Source: Sabellastarte sp. h YS-2021
Lineage: Eukaryota; Annelida; Polychaeta; Sabellida; Sabellidae
DNA length: 64,000 nucleotides
NCBI GenBank assembly: GCA_964017235.1
Contig: OZ024935.1
Location: 34,451,596-34,515,595, forward strand
Reading direction: 5' to 3'
Shown here in pieces: positions 54,991 through 64,000 of this stretch. Each line of letters starts with the position of its first letter. Position 1 is the stretch's first letter. The position numbers and the translations under genes are program-made. The notes under the pieces were generated by a model. That model ran no database searches. It was not told the origin of the DNA and worked only from the letters and a program-made list of their open reading frames with translations.

Positions 54991-56975
54991 ATCATCCTTC
55001 ACACAGTAACAAGCACCACTGGTTCTCCCAAGTTTTCTCCAAATGTTTTTTTATTTGTGCAACTCAATGTTTTTAATTTAAAATAATCTTAGTTTATTTG
55101 ATCCAGATTCTAATTATCCATGCACACCAGAATCTGTCACATTAATATCACCTTTAAAATACATCCACATTACTTTTCAAATGTCCACCACTTTTAGGTT
55201 TGGCTCTAATCAACAAACATATAACTAGTTTAGAAAAGAATGAGATTGTTGGCAACAATCCACAGATCTGCAGAAAACTTCCATTCTAGCTATTGCAACA
55301 GTATTTATATTGATTCTCTTGGATGATAGATATAAAAATAATTGCTGCCGAGAATAACAAAACCGCAATATTTAGCCAATTCTCTTCTAGAATAGATACT
55401 TGAAGACTGGGAAAAACTTTTTTTTTACATTCAATTAATACCCATCAATATTGTTTGTATCTTCAATTAAAAAAATAACTGATCCCATTGTCTTTTCTCT
55501 GATTACTTTACCAGAATTCTCCCACAAGTTATAATTGCACAATGCAATCATTTAGAGTACATTTCACTGATGTTATACCATCTGTTAATCAGGTTTTATA
55601 ATTGTTGTAAATTTTATAATTTCTTTTTCCTAGTTATGATTTTTGGACACCATTTCTACCAGCTCTTGCAATCTCTCTATATATTCTGGTCAATTAGCTT
55701 TCATCTTAATTGAAATGTTCAATTTTCCCACTTTTTCACCTTATTTCTCTGCCTAGCTGTTACAAGTGCACAAGCCACACAATTATTGCATCAAAATATA
55801 TTGCTGTATTTTCAGTATATTCACATTTAATGTGGGGATTGAATGCAATTTCAATATTTGTTGCAAACTCTAAAGTAATTGGTATATCAAAAGATATTGA
55901 AATATTGTTTTATCTCATGCAATATATGTTTAAAACCCTGTGATATCTTATTTTATGAAAGAAGTTGTGCAAACATATGTAAGATATTTAGAATAATAAT
56001 TAATTTTAAAAAATCCAGCTGTTTAAGCTATCAATTTTCATCAAAATGTGAAAGAATTCAACATCAATGTTTGAATATGGATGATAAAAATATAAAGAAA
56101 TTTTAACATAAAAGAGCATATAAATACTTAAAATAGTGCTTTGTAAGATACAAGAATCAATCTTGAAATTGACACTTTAATATTAAACTCGGGAAGCTAT
56201 ATTGATATTGAAATAATGATGTATGATGCTTTCTGCCTTTCCCCATACATAAAGATTGTTCCTCCATTTTATAAATAATTGTGAAAAATTTCATTGGGAA
56301 ACCAGAACTTTTGGTCACCAGAAATGACATGAAGGCACTTCATTACCAACTATGAATTTTTATCATCATTTTTTTTACATAACATTAAGTTCTGGAGGCT
56401 AATTCCTCTCCTCATTTTTCAAGTAGCTATTTTCTATACCTTCCAATATCTCCCTCCATTTTTCTAAATTAATACCACCACCTCTCTTATTTGTTCCAAC
56501 AGCATTTGTATTTATGAAAGTTTTTCTATCCAACAAATACAAAAATTTCCATAAAGTTTATCAGGAATTACTAACCCTCTATCACAACACATATTATTTT
56601 GAAAAAAATGAATATTTCTCCTTGGATATTCAGTGACTTTCCATCAGATAGATATGATTCCTCCCCATTGTGCTATAATTTTTGTCTGGAATCATCAACT
56701 TCTCCTTCTATCATATGAATGATTTTGACAAACTTCTTCAAAAACTTTCACTCACTTTCAGTGGCAATAATTTCATACAATGGCACTAGTTCAATTTCAA
56801 TTAATCTTTGTATTTTACAAAAGAAATTTTACAGATAATTAACATTTATTTAATATATATTGTCAAATAATATTCAAAGAGTACTACTGGTGAACAAATA
56901 AATATAAAAATCCGATATTTTCCTTTCAGCCTTTAATGTGAGGTAATTAATTTGATACATTTTATTACTTTCTCA
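54991..56975. other. AT-rich region downstream of ABCF1
   Basis: About 2 kb without a recognisable gene or repeat family. The part nearest 56975 should hold the ABCF1 3' UTR. Short open frames at 55710-56106 are chance openings in AT-rich sequence. Confidence 0.5.
56845..56850 (-). promoter_or_regulatory. ABCF1: Candidate poly(A) signal of ABCF1
   Basis: AATAAA on the minus strand, about 126 nt past the stop codon. The region is AT-rich, so a chance match is quite possible. Confidence 0.35.
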
Positions 56976-57151
56976 TTAATACTCTGTGAGTTCCCGTTTG
57001 GATACAACTTCCTCTCCGAGTTCTTCAAGCAGTTCCTGTCTATACTCATCGAATCCTCCCTCCATTTCCTGTATAGTCTGATCCTCTACAATCCACAGCT
57101 GACAATTTGTCTCACGCAGCAGACGCTCGTCGTGGCTGACAATGACTACAC
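56976..57151 (-). CDS. ABCF1: ABCF1, last coding exon
   Basis: Encodes 57 residues starting [20 protein letters not shown] and ending KRELTEY, then TAA at 56976-56978. It opens after a CTGTAG acceptor, and its first two bases complete a Gly codon begun in the previous exon. [11 protein letters not shown] holds the His of the switch region (H-loop) of the second ATPase domain. [19 protein letters not shown] followed by [13 protein letters not shown] matches the C-terminal tail of animal ABCF1. ABCF1 (ABC50) is a soluble ATP-binding-cassette protein without membrane segments; it associates with eIF2 and ribosomes in translation initiation. The length and end point agree with the family. No frame damage. 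Identification is secure over ABCF2/ABCF3 because the tail and the MRKNHR motif upstream are ABCF1-like. Confidence 0.93.
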
Positions 57152-57177
57152 CTACAGGATGAAAGAAACATAAGTAA

Positions 57178-57300
57178 GGGTTGTGGTTTTACGTCTTTTT
57201 CAACAGCTATGGGTCCACAGTGTATCACATATGTTGCAATGAAGCAGATTCAAACCCACAACCATTGACTTGAGAACCAAGTAAATAAATGGTAATCTTG
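57178..57300 (-). mobile_element. Degraded SINE related to family S1
   Basis: On the minus strand GTGGGTTTGAATCTG resembles a B box, and GCTGTTGAAAAAGACGTAAA matches the S1 tail (GCTGTTGAACGGGACGTAAA). The tRNA head is decayed. It lies just upstream of the last ABCF1 exon, within the intron. Confidence 0.5.
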
Positions 57301-57854
57301 TTTGCTACTCATTCACAGAAATATTCAATAAAGACTATAAATATTATAAATGCAATATTTCCGTTAACACATTTTTTAACGAGTTCATTCATTTCTATGT
57401 TAGTCTCAATGCAGCCCAGCATATGCTCCCCAAATGGCTATATGACTTTTGTTTATACCTCTGGGTTTAATGTTCTTTTAACACATTCTTTTGATTCTTA
57501 TAGTTCTAGCATAACAGGTTGTTCTCAAGATGGGGAGAAGTAAGTGCTTATTTGATGATTAACATTCTCATTTGTAAACCAACAGGGATCTGTAACCAAA
57601 ATCTAGCTTGCGTACTTTAAGATTCATCTGAGATTCAAACCCATGAAACCAGAGATGAGAGGCGACCATGTTGTTGATATGCCCCCACAAGTCCTATATT
57701 CTTGTCCAGGCTCTTGTTCTTTGTTTGTTTTATGTATCTTAGACTATGTTGGTACAGGAATCAAGTAATTGACAAGTTTGATTTGACAAGATTTTGGTAT
57801 AATGTGGTGGTTTACTACATTTAATCACAGAAAAAAACATTGCAGTCTTTTGAA
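57301..57854. other. ABCF1 intron sequence, unassigned
   Basis: Intronic. A minus-strand GGGTTTGAATCTCAG near 57630 could be another relic SINE B box. Nothing else recognised. Confidence 0.35.
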
Positions 57855-59460
57855 AAATAGCATCAGAGATGCCCGTACACCACAACCTGGGGAAATAGTT
57901 TTCAACACCCTGAGATATTGAAGTAGTGAAACAATACAAAGGTCCGGATACTTTCAGAGCAGTGTCAGTTATATAAAGCTCCAAATAATATTTAAGTAGA
58001 GAAAAAACATCTAAGAGAAAGAAAATGTATGTAAAGTAGTAAAACAAGACAATTCAATAGCAAGATGCCAGGATTAATCAGTAAACTAAAAATTATGAGG
58101 CTGTAAAATTTATTAATTGGAGAATAGCTGTCAATGGAAAAAGCTCAATTATGTTAAAGTGCATATAATAATCAGTCGCAGCAATCCATATATCTTTGTC
58201 ATAAGAGACAGATGTCTTAAAGATGCACATCTACACCCCTTAACCAATGTCCCTACCAGGCATCAACTTCCAACACCTTACGGTTCCCGAGAAACTGCCT
58301 GGACAAAAGTTTATAGGTGAAGGTCACTACGGCAAGGTCAAAAGTCAAATCAAGGTTACACCATGATGCTGCACACCTACACCCCTAACCAAAATCCCTA
58401 CCAAGTATCAACTTCCTACACCTTATGGTTCCCAAGATATGGGCTGGACAAGATTTTAAAGGTCAAAGTCAGTACAGGAAGGTCAAATCAAAGTCGCACC
58501 ATGACAGTGCACACCTACACCCCCTAACCAATGTCCCTATCAAGTAACAACTTCCTACACCTTACGGTTTCAAAGATATAGCCCAGACAAGATTTTAAAG
58601 GTCAAAGTCACTACAGCAAGGTCAAATCAAGGTCACACCATGACGTTGCACACCTACACATCCTAACCAATGTCCCTACCAAGTAACAACTTCCTACACC
58701 TGACAGTTTCCAAGATATAGCCCGGACAAGATTTTAAACATCAAAGTCACTACGGGAAGGTCAAATCAAGGTCACACCATGATGTTGCACACCTACACAC
58801 CCTAACCAATGTCCCTACCAAGTAACAACTTCCTACACCTGACGGTTTCCGAGATATATCCCAGACAAGATTTCATAGGTCAAGGTCACTACAGCAAGGT
58901 CAAGGGTCAAATCAAGGTCACACCATGACGTTGCACACCTACAAGGTCCAGCCAATGTCCCTACCAAGTATCAACTTCCTACACCTTATGGTTTCCGAGA
59001 TATAATCTGGACAAGATTTTCAAACTCAAGGTCAATGCAGCAAGGTCAAGGGTCAAATCAAGGTCACACCATGACGTTGCACACCTACAAGGTCCAGCCA
59101 ATGTCCCTACCAAGTATCAACTTCCTACACCTTATGGTTTCCGAGATATAATCTGGACAAGATTTTCAAACTCAAGGTCAATGCAGCAAGGTCAAGGGTC
59201 AAATCAAGGTCACACCATGACGTTGCACACCTACAAGGTCCAGCCAATGTCCCTACCAAGTATCAACTTCCTACACCTTATGGTTTCCGAGATATAATCT
59301 GGACAAGATTTTCAAACTCAAGGTCAATGCAGCAAGGTGAAATCAAGGTCACACCATGGCGTAGCACACCTACAATACCCAACCAATGTCCCTACCAAGT
59401 ATCAACTTCCTACACCTTACGGTTTCTGAGATATAGCCCGGTCAAACTGAAATGTTGACA
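57855..59460 (-). mobile_element. Family P tandem-core element, nine-unit copy in ABCF1 intron
   Basis: Begins with the shared arm (AATAGCATCAGAGATGCCCG near 57858), followed by about nine units of about 145 bp (58200-59450). Three successive units (about 58921-59340) appear identical with a period of exactly 146 bp, a sign of recent local amplification. The DR1-like AGGTCAAGGGTCA recurs in these units. The right end does not show the TTAAGGGCTGTGGGGTA palindrome but runs into different sequence, so the element is truncated or fused. Confidence 0.8.
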
Positions 59461-59675
59461 GAGAGACAAATGGACAAAAAACGGACAAACGACGGAATTA
59501 CACCAATTTCTAAAGGAACCTATGATGGTGATCTATCTCCCTGTCAAGTTTGAATTTGATTGAACAAAGCGTTTTCGAGTTAGAGTCCGGAAACGAAAAT
59601 GTGGACAGACAGACAGACAGACGGACACATCAATCTAATAGGCGGGTTGGTTACATGAAACCTGCCTAAAAATAA
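59461..59675 (-). repeat. Hairpin-ended repeat remnant with GACA microsatellite
   Basis: Contains CAAGTTTGAATTTGATTGAA, GTTTTCGAGTTAGAGTCCGG, a GGACAGACAGACAGACAGAC microsatellite, and a hairpin formed by AGGCGGGTT and AAACCTGCCT (about 59639-59668). The layout matches the ends of families P, Q and H: phrase, microsatellite, hairpin. The end word is different, so it represents another family. Confidence 0.6.
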
Positions 59676-60161
59676 TTCAACTTGCTTCCTGTGTTAAGTA
59701 TACTTATATTGACATATAAAATGGGTTAGATTTTTTGGTTTATTCTAGAACCAAAGTGGGCAGAGCCTAAAATTTTTAGACTACATACAAAATATCTAAA
59801 ATATCCCATTGCAAGAAACTAATGAAGCAAATTAATATTAATTTATAGTTTGTCGAAATTCAGGCATAAAAAAGTTATTTAAAATGTATAAATGAAGTTA
59901 ACTCATGCGATGCTATGCGAGACTTTTCCATTTTTTTGGCTCAGCTGATCCTACCTTTGTGAATACAGACTTGAGCCAAAGATCAGCTGAGCCATTTTCT
60001 TGATCTTAATCTGATCTTCAGCTGATTTTTTTCTCAGCGTGATCTGTGTTAGTGGATACAGGCAAAGAGTATCGCCTGAGTGATAATAAATGTCTGCAAT
60101 AGAACATCTCGCCTATTATATTAGTTGAAACTATATTTTAAACTTTACAATTATACCATAC
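59676..60161. other. ABCF1 intron sequence with a 13-bp inverted repeat
   Basis: GGCTCAGCTGATC (59938-59950) and GATCAGCTGAGCC (59981-59993) form a perfect 13-bp inverted repeat around a 30-nt loop. Otherwise nothing recognised. Confidence 0.5.
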
Positions 60162-60234
60162 CTCCAGTGAATTCATTGATGGCATCTGCCAAGGCATCTA
60201 TGGACTCTATGTCTAAGTTGTTGGTAGGTTCATC
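60162..60234 (-). CDS. ABCF1: ABCF1 exon encoding DEPTNNLD (Walker B end, D-loop)
   Basis: 73 nt coding [20 protein letters not shown] then EFTG plus one base. It sits between a TTTCAG acceptor and a GTATGG donor on the minus strand. It supplies the catalytic Glu after Walker B and the D-loop of the second ATPase domain; LIL ends the previous exon, so the Walker B motif is split by an intron exactly at LIL/DEP. The residues match ABCF1 of other animals very closely. The intron after it is about 3.0 kb and holds the tandem-core element. Confidence 0.95.
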
Positions 60235-60325
60235 CTGAAACGAAACAGAAATTGTAAAGATTAACATTCATGCCCAGCATAAAAAACTGAAAGACACCGT
60301 CTTAGGTCCATACTCACCAACAAAA

Positions 60326-60474
60326 ATCAAAGTTGGGGTTTTAGATCCTGTTCAATGGCCAGGGTCATATTTGGACAGGTCCACAGCACTGCCACTTATG
60401 TAAGTCAAACCCACACCAAGGTGACTGCCTGTGATTAGATGCCAAACTTGCTACCCACTGGGCCACTGAGGACC
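60326..60474 (-). mobile_element. tRNA-derived SINE (family S1, copy 2)
   Basis: Reverse complement aligns throughout with 2227-2374. It starts GGTCCTCAGTGGCCCAGTGG, has GTGGGTTTGACTTAC at the B-box position (decayed), and ends in CTAAAACCCCAACTTTG. It is more diverged than copy 1 and has no clear target duplication. It lies in an ABCF1 intron in the sense direction of the gene. Confidence 0.85.
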
Positions 60475-61189
60475 TCTCATATTAACAAACATTCTTATTC
60501 TGTTTCTTATGAAAGTCTTGTTCTGTTTCTTGAACTGTTTCTTAACAAAAATTTGTGAATACTCTCGAGAATTTTTGAATACAATGAAAAATTAGATCAT
60601 AGAAAATGTTTATGTAGAAAACAGTCTTAGTGTTATTACTGTTGGCAAGCATAAGGTTTAATATTTGTGGGGAAAAATGACAACAAAAAAATTTTTTTTT
60701 TAAATTATGAAATTTCTGAGAATAAGAATGTAAATTTGTAAATATGGGCTCATATTCAACTAAGTGCCTTTATTACCATTCTACATAGTTTTACGCATTC
60801 ACACATTTAATATTGATATTAAAAATACTTAAACCTACATTAATCAATATTACAATACTGATGTGTGATCCCTTTCTGACTTAGCACTGCATATGTTAAG
60901 ATAATCTGTGTAACCAGGCATTACATGTAATGAATGAATTGGTCAGTCATTACATGACATACCTAAACTGTTTTGGCATTCTGATTAATGACTGACATGT
61001 TCCATATTGATTTCACCCTGTTAGCAGGCCTAATTGATTAGGGCTATTTTTCATATAACATTGTTATCGCTCAGAAGAGCATGACCAAATTTTGACAAAA
61101 TTGATAACATTTTTACATAGCTATGACTATTTTAGCTACTGCATTCACAAATACATGGCGAGATTTCAAAGTCTGCAATTCAGTCAAGT
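60475..61189. other. ABCF1 intron sequence, unassigned
   Basis: AT-rich intron. No gene or named repeat recognised. Confidence 0.4.
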
Positions 61190-61832
61190 GGATTTATTTG
61201 TCTGTTTGACCATTTGTTGTTTGTTAGCAGGATTACACAAATGCCCCTGTATAGATTGTCATGAAAATTGAGAAGATGGATCTTGGTCGAACTTAGATCC
61301 CATTAAAGTTTGCTACTCATCTGTAACACTGCTTGGAGACAGAAAAAAAATATCAAAGACCTGGATTTTCCAATTTAATTATTATTGAGATTTAAAAAAA
61401 AAAATCAAATATGTCTAGAGGAGGATGCGCTTTCTGGGGTGCTCTTCTTACTTATTTATTACCATGATACATGCAGCAGATGAACTACAAGTGCCATAGC
61501 CTTTGTAGGCATAAAATATTTCTCTATGCATGCATGCTGTACAAACTTGTTTGACAGCATTGTTGTATCTGACGTTTTAGTCTTTCACTTAGTAGTATCC
61601 ATTTTGTTTTCATATAAAATAACTTTTTTTTTTCTTGAAGAAAAACCAAATATAGCCTTTGTGATCATAAAATTAAAGGATTCTCGTGAAACAATCAGTG
61701 CCCCTCCATTTTGTAAACATATGGGATTGTGTCTTCTACAAAACATGCCAAATCTACTGAATTGCGGGTTAGTAATAAAACTCGCGAGATATTGCAGATC
61801 CCATGCCCTTGAAGGATCACTGGAAATATGTT
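61190..61832 (+). repeat. Dispersed repeat R1, copy 2
   Basis: Aligns with 37236-37985, including CAGTGCCCCTCCATTTTGTA near 61699. It lacks the 140-bp extra stretch of copy 1. It lies in an ABCF1 intron, antisense to the gene if the same strand is read. Confidence 0.75.
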
Positions 61833-62029
61833 AGAAGATCTTTTTCAGTATCCTGAAGTCAGAATGGTTTTGCATTGGTAGGATATAGGAAATATGAAAT
61901 TTGTAGTACAAAAATAGCCAGTTTCTGATTGATTTTCTTGCAAAAGTTACAGACCAGAACTCATTAGAGGTCATTTTTAAAGAATGCTTTCAAAATCAAT
62001 GAAGGAAGTTAACCCTTTGTTTCACTTAC

Positions 62030-62191
62030 TAATATGAGGCAATCAGGTTTACTGCAGCACAGGTCTGCAAATGCCACCCTGGATTTCTGTCCACCTGACA
62101 AATCTCTGATTGCTATTTCGTGAGCATGACTGCTGAGGCCAAAACGTCCCAGCATCTTGCGACTGTTTTGGTAGTCTAAGTTGTACTTATT
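62030..62191 (-). CDS. ABCF1: ABCF1 exon encoding the ABC signature
   Basis: 162 nt, 54 codons, in phase 0 at both ends, between TTTTCAG and GTAAGT. It codes NKYNLDYQNSRKMLGRFGLS followed by a SHAHEI block, then the ABC signature LSGGQKSRVAFADLC and the first half of Walker B (PDCLIL). SHAHEI..LSGGQK is characteristic of ABCF1 rather than ABCF2/3. The reading frame is clean. Confidence 0.96.
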
Positions 62192-62333
62192 CTGAAAATG
62201 CAAGGATTGTATCAACAATGTGATTATATTTCAAAATTCCATAATTAGACAAGTAAAATTACAAAAAAAAATATATACATTTACTTTTTTAAAAAAAATT
62301 CAGTATTGGATTTTGACATCACAAACATCTTAC

Positions 62334-62438
62334 CCGTAAGTATTCCACAGATGTACTCTCCAGTACCAACTGATCCCCAGAGTGCTGATCGTATTTTCCG
62401 ATTCTCATCCGGTGGTTCTTTCGCATTTCTCCTTCTAA
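62334..62438 (-). CDS. ABCF1: ABCF1 exon encoding the Q-loop region
   Basis: 105 nt, 35 codons, phase 0 at both ends. It codes [20 protein letters not shown] then [28 protein letters not shown] is the Q-loop neighbourhood of the second ABCF1 ATPase domain. The acceptor at 62439-62440 was chosen because it keeps phase 0 with the preceding exon; the other AG nearby would shift the frame. The donor is GTAAGA. Flanking introns are only about 140 bp. Confidence 0.94.
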
Positions 62439-62579
62439 CTAAATATATAGAATAAGAGCAACATGACAATACTTACATGGACTCTAAGAAATTTAAGTCT
62501 TTTAGTCTTGAACAATATCATCAGTTGCTAAATTTCAATCAAATTTTACACCATTATGTGGAATGACAACACAACTTAC

Positions 62580-62650
62580 TGGTTCTAGATTTCCTATAAG
62601 CAGTTTCAGCAGTGTACTTTTGCCAACTCCATTGGGTCCAACAATAGCAA
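62580..62650 (-). CDS. ABCF1: ABCF1 exon encoding Walker A of the second ATPase domain
   Basis: 71 nt. The first two bases finish a codon from an exon beyond this window's readable part. The rest codes [20 protein letters not shown] then [12 protein letters not shown] is the nucleotide-binding P-loop. The acceptor TTTCAG and donor GTAAGT are canonical. Further upstream exons are not recognisable in the remaining 1.3 kb, which contains the duplicated element, so the gene runs out of the window. With the four exons downstream it gives about 195 residues, roughly the last quarter of a typical ABCF1. Confidence 0.94.
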
Positions 62651-63356
62651 CTGAAACACGTAAAGTAACACATATAGTGACATCCAGCCATTAAAATTTC
62701 ATCATCATGAGGCTCCAACTATATATTAACACTGACTTTCTGTCATAGAACTCTATAAAGTTAAATTCTTTTTTAAGTGGAAGTGCTGATCAACAGGTCG
62801 TTGTCATGGAAACTTACAAAGTCACCTAGAGTGTTTGGCAAAGAAAACAGGTTTTAAGGGTCATTGTGATTTTATTTCACAAAATGATTAACTGTATCAT
62901 TAAATATGAAAGCAGATGAACCACTTCACGTGGAATTCTCCGCTAATGAACAGAAGATTTAACAAATGTAAGCAGTCATCAAAAGAGTGAACATGCAGAC
63001 ATCTGTCTGTAGTGATATTTTAGTCATCAATTATTAACAATTCTGAAAAAAATATTCCCTATATATTCCTATCAAGTATTTTTTTATTCAAATTCTGACC
63101 ATTTTGAGCTTTTAATCTTCTATTTGCATTTACTGCCATATTGTAGAAGAAAGAATCAATTATGATCCTATTTTTTTAAGCTTTTTGAACTTTAAACCTC
63201 TATATCTTGACTTTTGCTCAACATATTTTAACGTGTAATAGCTCATTAGATAGGTATGTATCTTAGCTATTATGTGCTAAAGTGTTATCTGAATCATTAT
63301 GTTGAAAATATATGAAAATCATAATTTTATCATACGTAGTGCAATACCTGTGAATC
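62651..63356. other. ABCF1 intron sequence, unassigned
   Basis: AT-rich intron upstream of the Walker A exon. No gene or repeat recognised. Confidence 0.4.
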
Positions 63357-64000
63357 AACTAGATTGGGCCAACTCGGCGCCAACATATCCCCAGACAGGT
63401 CATCACTCACGCCACAGGTTTTGATCGGAAATTTTTTAAAACATAATTACCCATTATTATATGAACTTCAGCACATCAATCTACTCTGTTTATATCTTCC
63501 AAGGAAGATGGTGTATCCCCAGACGCCGAATACATAACTCAAATTATATTTTCAATCTTCCTGCAATGATAACTCTAAACCTATTTTCAAAGTATTTAAA
63601 TGATTGATGATTGAATGTCCATTCTAAAATAATAATCCCAAAAGAGCATATCTGTTTCTATATTTGTTGACAAATAAAATATTATTTTTAACTCAACTCA
63701 TCATACTTTTCAATCTTCCTTCAAAGTATTTAAATGATTGATGATTCAATGTCCATTCTAAAATTCATAATCCCAAAAGCGCATATCTGTTTCTATATTT
63801 GTTCACAAATAAAATATTATTTAAAAAAAAATTATTTATATTATTATTTTATTATATTATTTTTAGAATTTGCAAATTGTTTTCAGTTATTCATTTCCTC
63901 TATACCTATATATGTGGTCCATATATATGCAACCTAAATATGTGACACAATCTCAGTTCTGACTCCCCTTTGTGTTATATGTAATGAAGCCCACCACCTC
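63357..64000 (+). mobile_element. Family H left end, second copy (runs off the window)
   Basis: Near-identical to 51723-52370, beginning at the same AACTAGATTGGGCCAACTCG and differing at only a few positions and short gaps over about 640 bp. It continues past the window end. The sharp common start in unrelated flanks marks the true left end of this element. It lies in an ABCF1 intron. Confidence 0.88.

Noticed and set aside
55710-56106. Overlapping small frames downstream of ABCF1
   Set aside because: Chance openings in AT-rich sequence. The confirmed ABCF1 stop lies at 56976, and these frames are on the opposite strand.

Overview
The window is animal nuclear DNA, most likely from a marine invertebrate and probably a bivalve or other mollusc (inference). 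The signs are a multi-exon host gene with GT-AG introns, tRNA-derived SINEs, L2-type LINE, PIF/Harbinger and DIRS-type elements, and several tandem-core elements ending in hairpins that resemble the bivalve 'pearl' group. There are no operons, ribosome binding sites, CRISPR arrays or bacterial genes.

The only host gene I can support is the 3' part of ABCF1 (ABC50) on the minus strand at 56976-62650. Its last five coding exons encode the C-terminal half of the second ATPase domain, from Walker A to the stop codon. Its introns hold a SINE, a dispersed repeat, a long tandem-core element and one copy of a recently duplicated sequence.

Nearly everything else is mobile DNA. 1-860: tandem-core element. 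1765-2795: 156-bp tandem array split by a SINE with a 14-bp target duplication. 2805-17045: nest of DIRS-type retroelement fossils, including one whole-looking copy (6293-12596) inside an older one. 17433-21900: hairpin-ended repeat split by a Harbinger transposon. 21910-25455: L2-clade LINE. 25456-27250: 350-bp-unit repeat interrupted by a tandem-core element. 27612-30343: second Harbinger. 30968-31608: inverted repeat with homopolymer-G ends. 31920-35840: decayed DIRS copy. 35950-36870: 150-bp tandem array. 37236-37985: dispersed repeat. 38432-47700: two DIRS copies, both on the minus strand. 47820-49240: two minisatellites. 49480-50950: tandem-core element packed with nuclear-receptor half-sites. 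51723-54990: hairpin-ended element with 350-bp units, whose left end recurs almost identically at 63357-64000. 56976-64000: ABCF1 and its introns.

The most informative structures are: the whole-looking DIRS copy, whose internal complementary region matches its two joined ends base for base; phrases shared by several otherwise different tandem-core families; and the recurrent DR1-type AGGTCA motif in one minisatellite.
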